A stretch of 34,246 nucleotides of DNA from Candidatus Gastranaerophilales bacterium (GTDB lineage: Bacteria > Cyanobacteriota > Vampirovibrionia > Gastranaerophilales > Gastranaerophilaceae): the NCBI GenBank assembly GCA_944323635.1, contig CALUTH010000003.1, positions 1 to 34,246 on the forward strand, written 5' to 3'. The notes under the pieces were generated by a model. That model made no database searches. It worked only from the letters and a program-made list of their open reading frames with translations, and was not told where the DNA came from. Below are positions 33,973 to 34,246 of the stretch, one piece after another; the stretch's first letter is position 1, and each line of letters begins with the position of its first letter. The translations under genes were made by a program, and so were the position numbers.

Positions 33973-34001
33973 ATTATATTCCACATTTTTATCCTTTTCA
34001 A
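33973..34001 (-). promoter_or_regulatory. Sigma-70 promoter of fliD
   Basis: On the minus strand TTGAAA (33996-34001), a 17-base spacer and TATAAT (33973-33978) match the housekeeping consensus in 11 of 12 positions. The expected start gives a leader of about 35 bases carrying the ribosome binding site. No sigma-28 element is visible in this gap. Confidence 0.7.
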
Positions 34002-34116
34002 CCATACAAACACACTAATTGTGAAGAAATATTAAGACAAGTTTTATAAAATAAAATGAACATTTAGTTTTTTCATTCGTTATATCAGTGTACAAAGAAA
34101 CGAAAGGATACACATT

Positions 34117-34246
34117 ATGAGTGAAGAACAAAAAGAAGTTTATGAAATCAAGAAAAGCAGCGTAAAACAATTTTGATAATTGTTTGCGGCTCATTTGTAG
34201 GCTGCCTTATTGCATTATTATTAATGGGACAAATTATGAAGCCAAA
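34117..34246 (+). pseudogene. Frameshifted small membrane-protein gene, cut by the window end
   Basis: From the ATG at 34117 (AAAGGA upstream) the frame runs MSEEQKEVYE and then hits TGA at 34174. Shifting by one base near the AAA at 34145-34147 restores an open frame: NQEKQRKTILIIVCGSFVGC, then LIALLLMGQIMKP to the window edge. The joined product would be a short acidic cytoplasmic tail followed by a membrane helix. A single missing A (AAA instead of AAAA) explains it. It may be a true mutation, an assembly error or slippage control. The family is not recognised. Confidence 0.6.

Overview
The window reads as low-GC, AT-rich chromosome from a didermic bacterium, most likely a non-photosynthetic relative of Cyanobacteria (Vampirovibrionia/'Melainabacteria', perhaps Gastranaerophilales). 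The support is an RpoB N-terminus of cyanobacterial type that starts its own transcription unit, a DUF3326 protein (a family known from cyanobacteria and plastids), a DUF3536-type GH57 protein, an SLH-domain envelope protein, and outer-membrane biogenesis genes (OmpH/Skp, MCE/MlaD). The taxonomic call is inference from protein character; no rRNA is present. I see no tRNA, rRNA, CRISPR array, transposase or prophage. No gene-free stretch exceeds 300 bases.

Layout. 1-3.6 kb: 5' end of rpoB (minus), a divergent unknown gene, and a Cys-rich SLH protein. 3.7-5.5 kb: DUF3326 gene overlapping a prepilin-like gene. 5.6-6.9 kb: upp and an MCE-domain gene abutting. 7.2-10.8 kb: a Gln-rich unknown protein, a Met-gamma-lyase-like PLP enzyme, rsmH and an FtsL-like gene. 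10.9-14.0 kb: a group-2-like sigma-70 factor divergent from a membrane-anchored GH77-like protein. 14.0-17.5 kb: a three-gene unit of an exported protein, GH57/DUF3536 and OmpH. 17.6-19.2 kb: uppS, rdgB and a small coiled-coil gene. 19.4-25.5 kb: two large convergent unknown genes (780 aa, and a 1215 aa repetitive helical protein with a displaced lipobox) sharing one strong terminator. 25.6-29.3 kb: a CtpA-type S41 protease, an orphan 123-aa gene behind a perfect sigma-28 promoter, and dnaK. 29.4-32.0 kb: a three-gene unit of unknown membrane-associated proteins. 32.2-34.2 kb: fliD and a frameshifted small membrane-protein gene at the edge.

How the parts fit. Much of the window concerns the envelope: SLH protein, OmpH, MCE protein, UppS, RsmH/FtsL-like division genes, CtpA, prepilin, FliD. 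Two alpha-glucan-active families (GH77-like and GH57) lie within 3 kb of each other. fliD plus a textbook sigma-28 promoter suggest a flagellated organism or recent ancestor.

The features that most merit follow-up are the sigma-28-driven orphan, the 1215-aa repeat protein, the recurring 'TATAAT, six bases, ATG' starts that suggest leaderless mRNAs, the 29.4-32.0 kb unknown operon with its zinc-type motif and duplicated membrane module, and a short Phe-centred tag shared by several otherwise unrelated unknown proteins.
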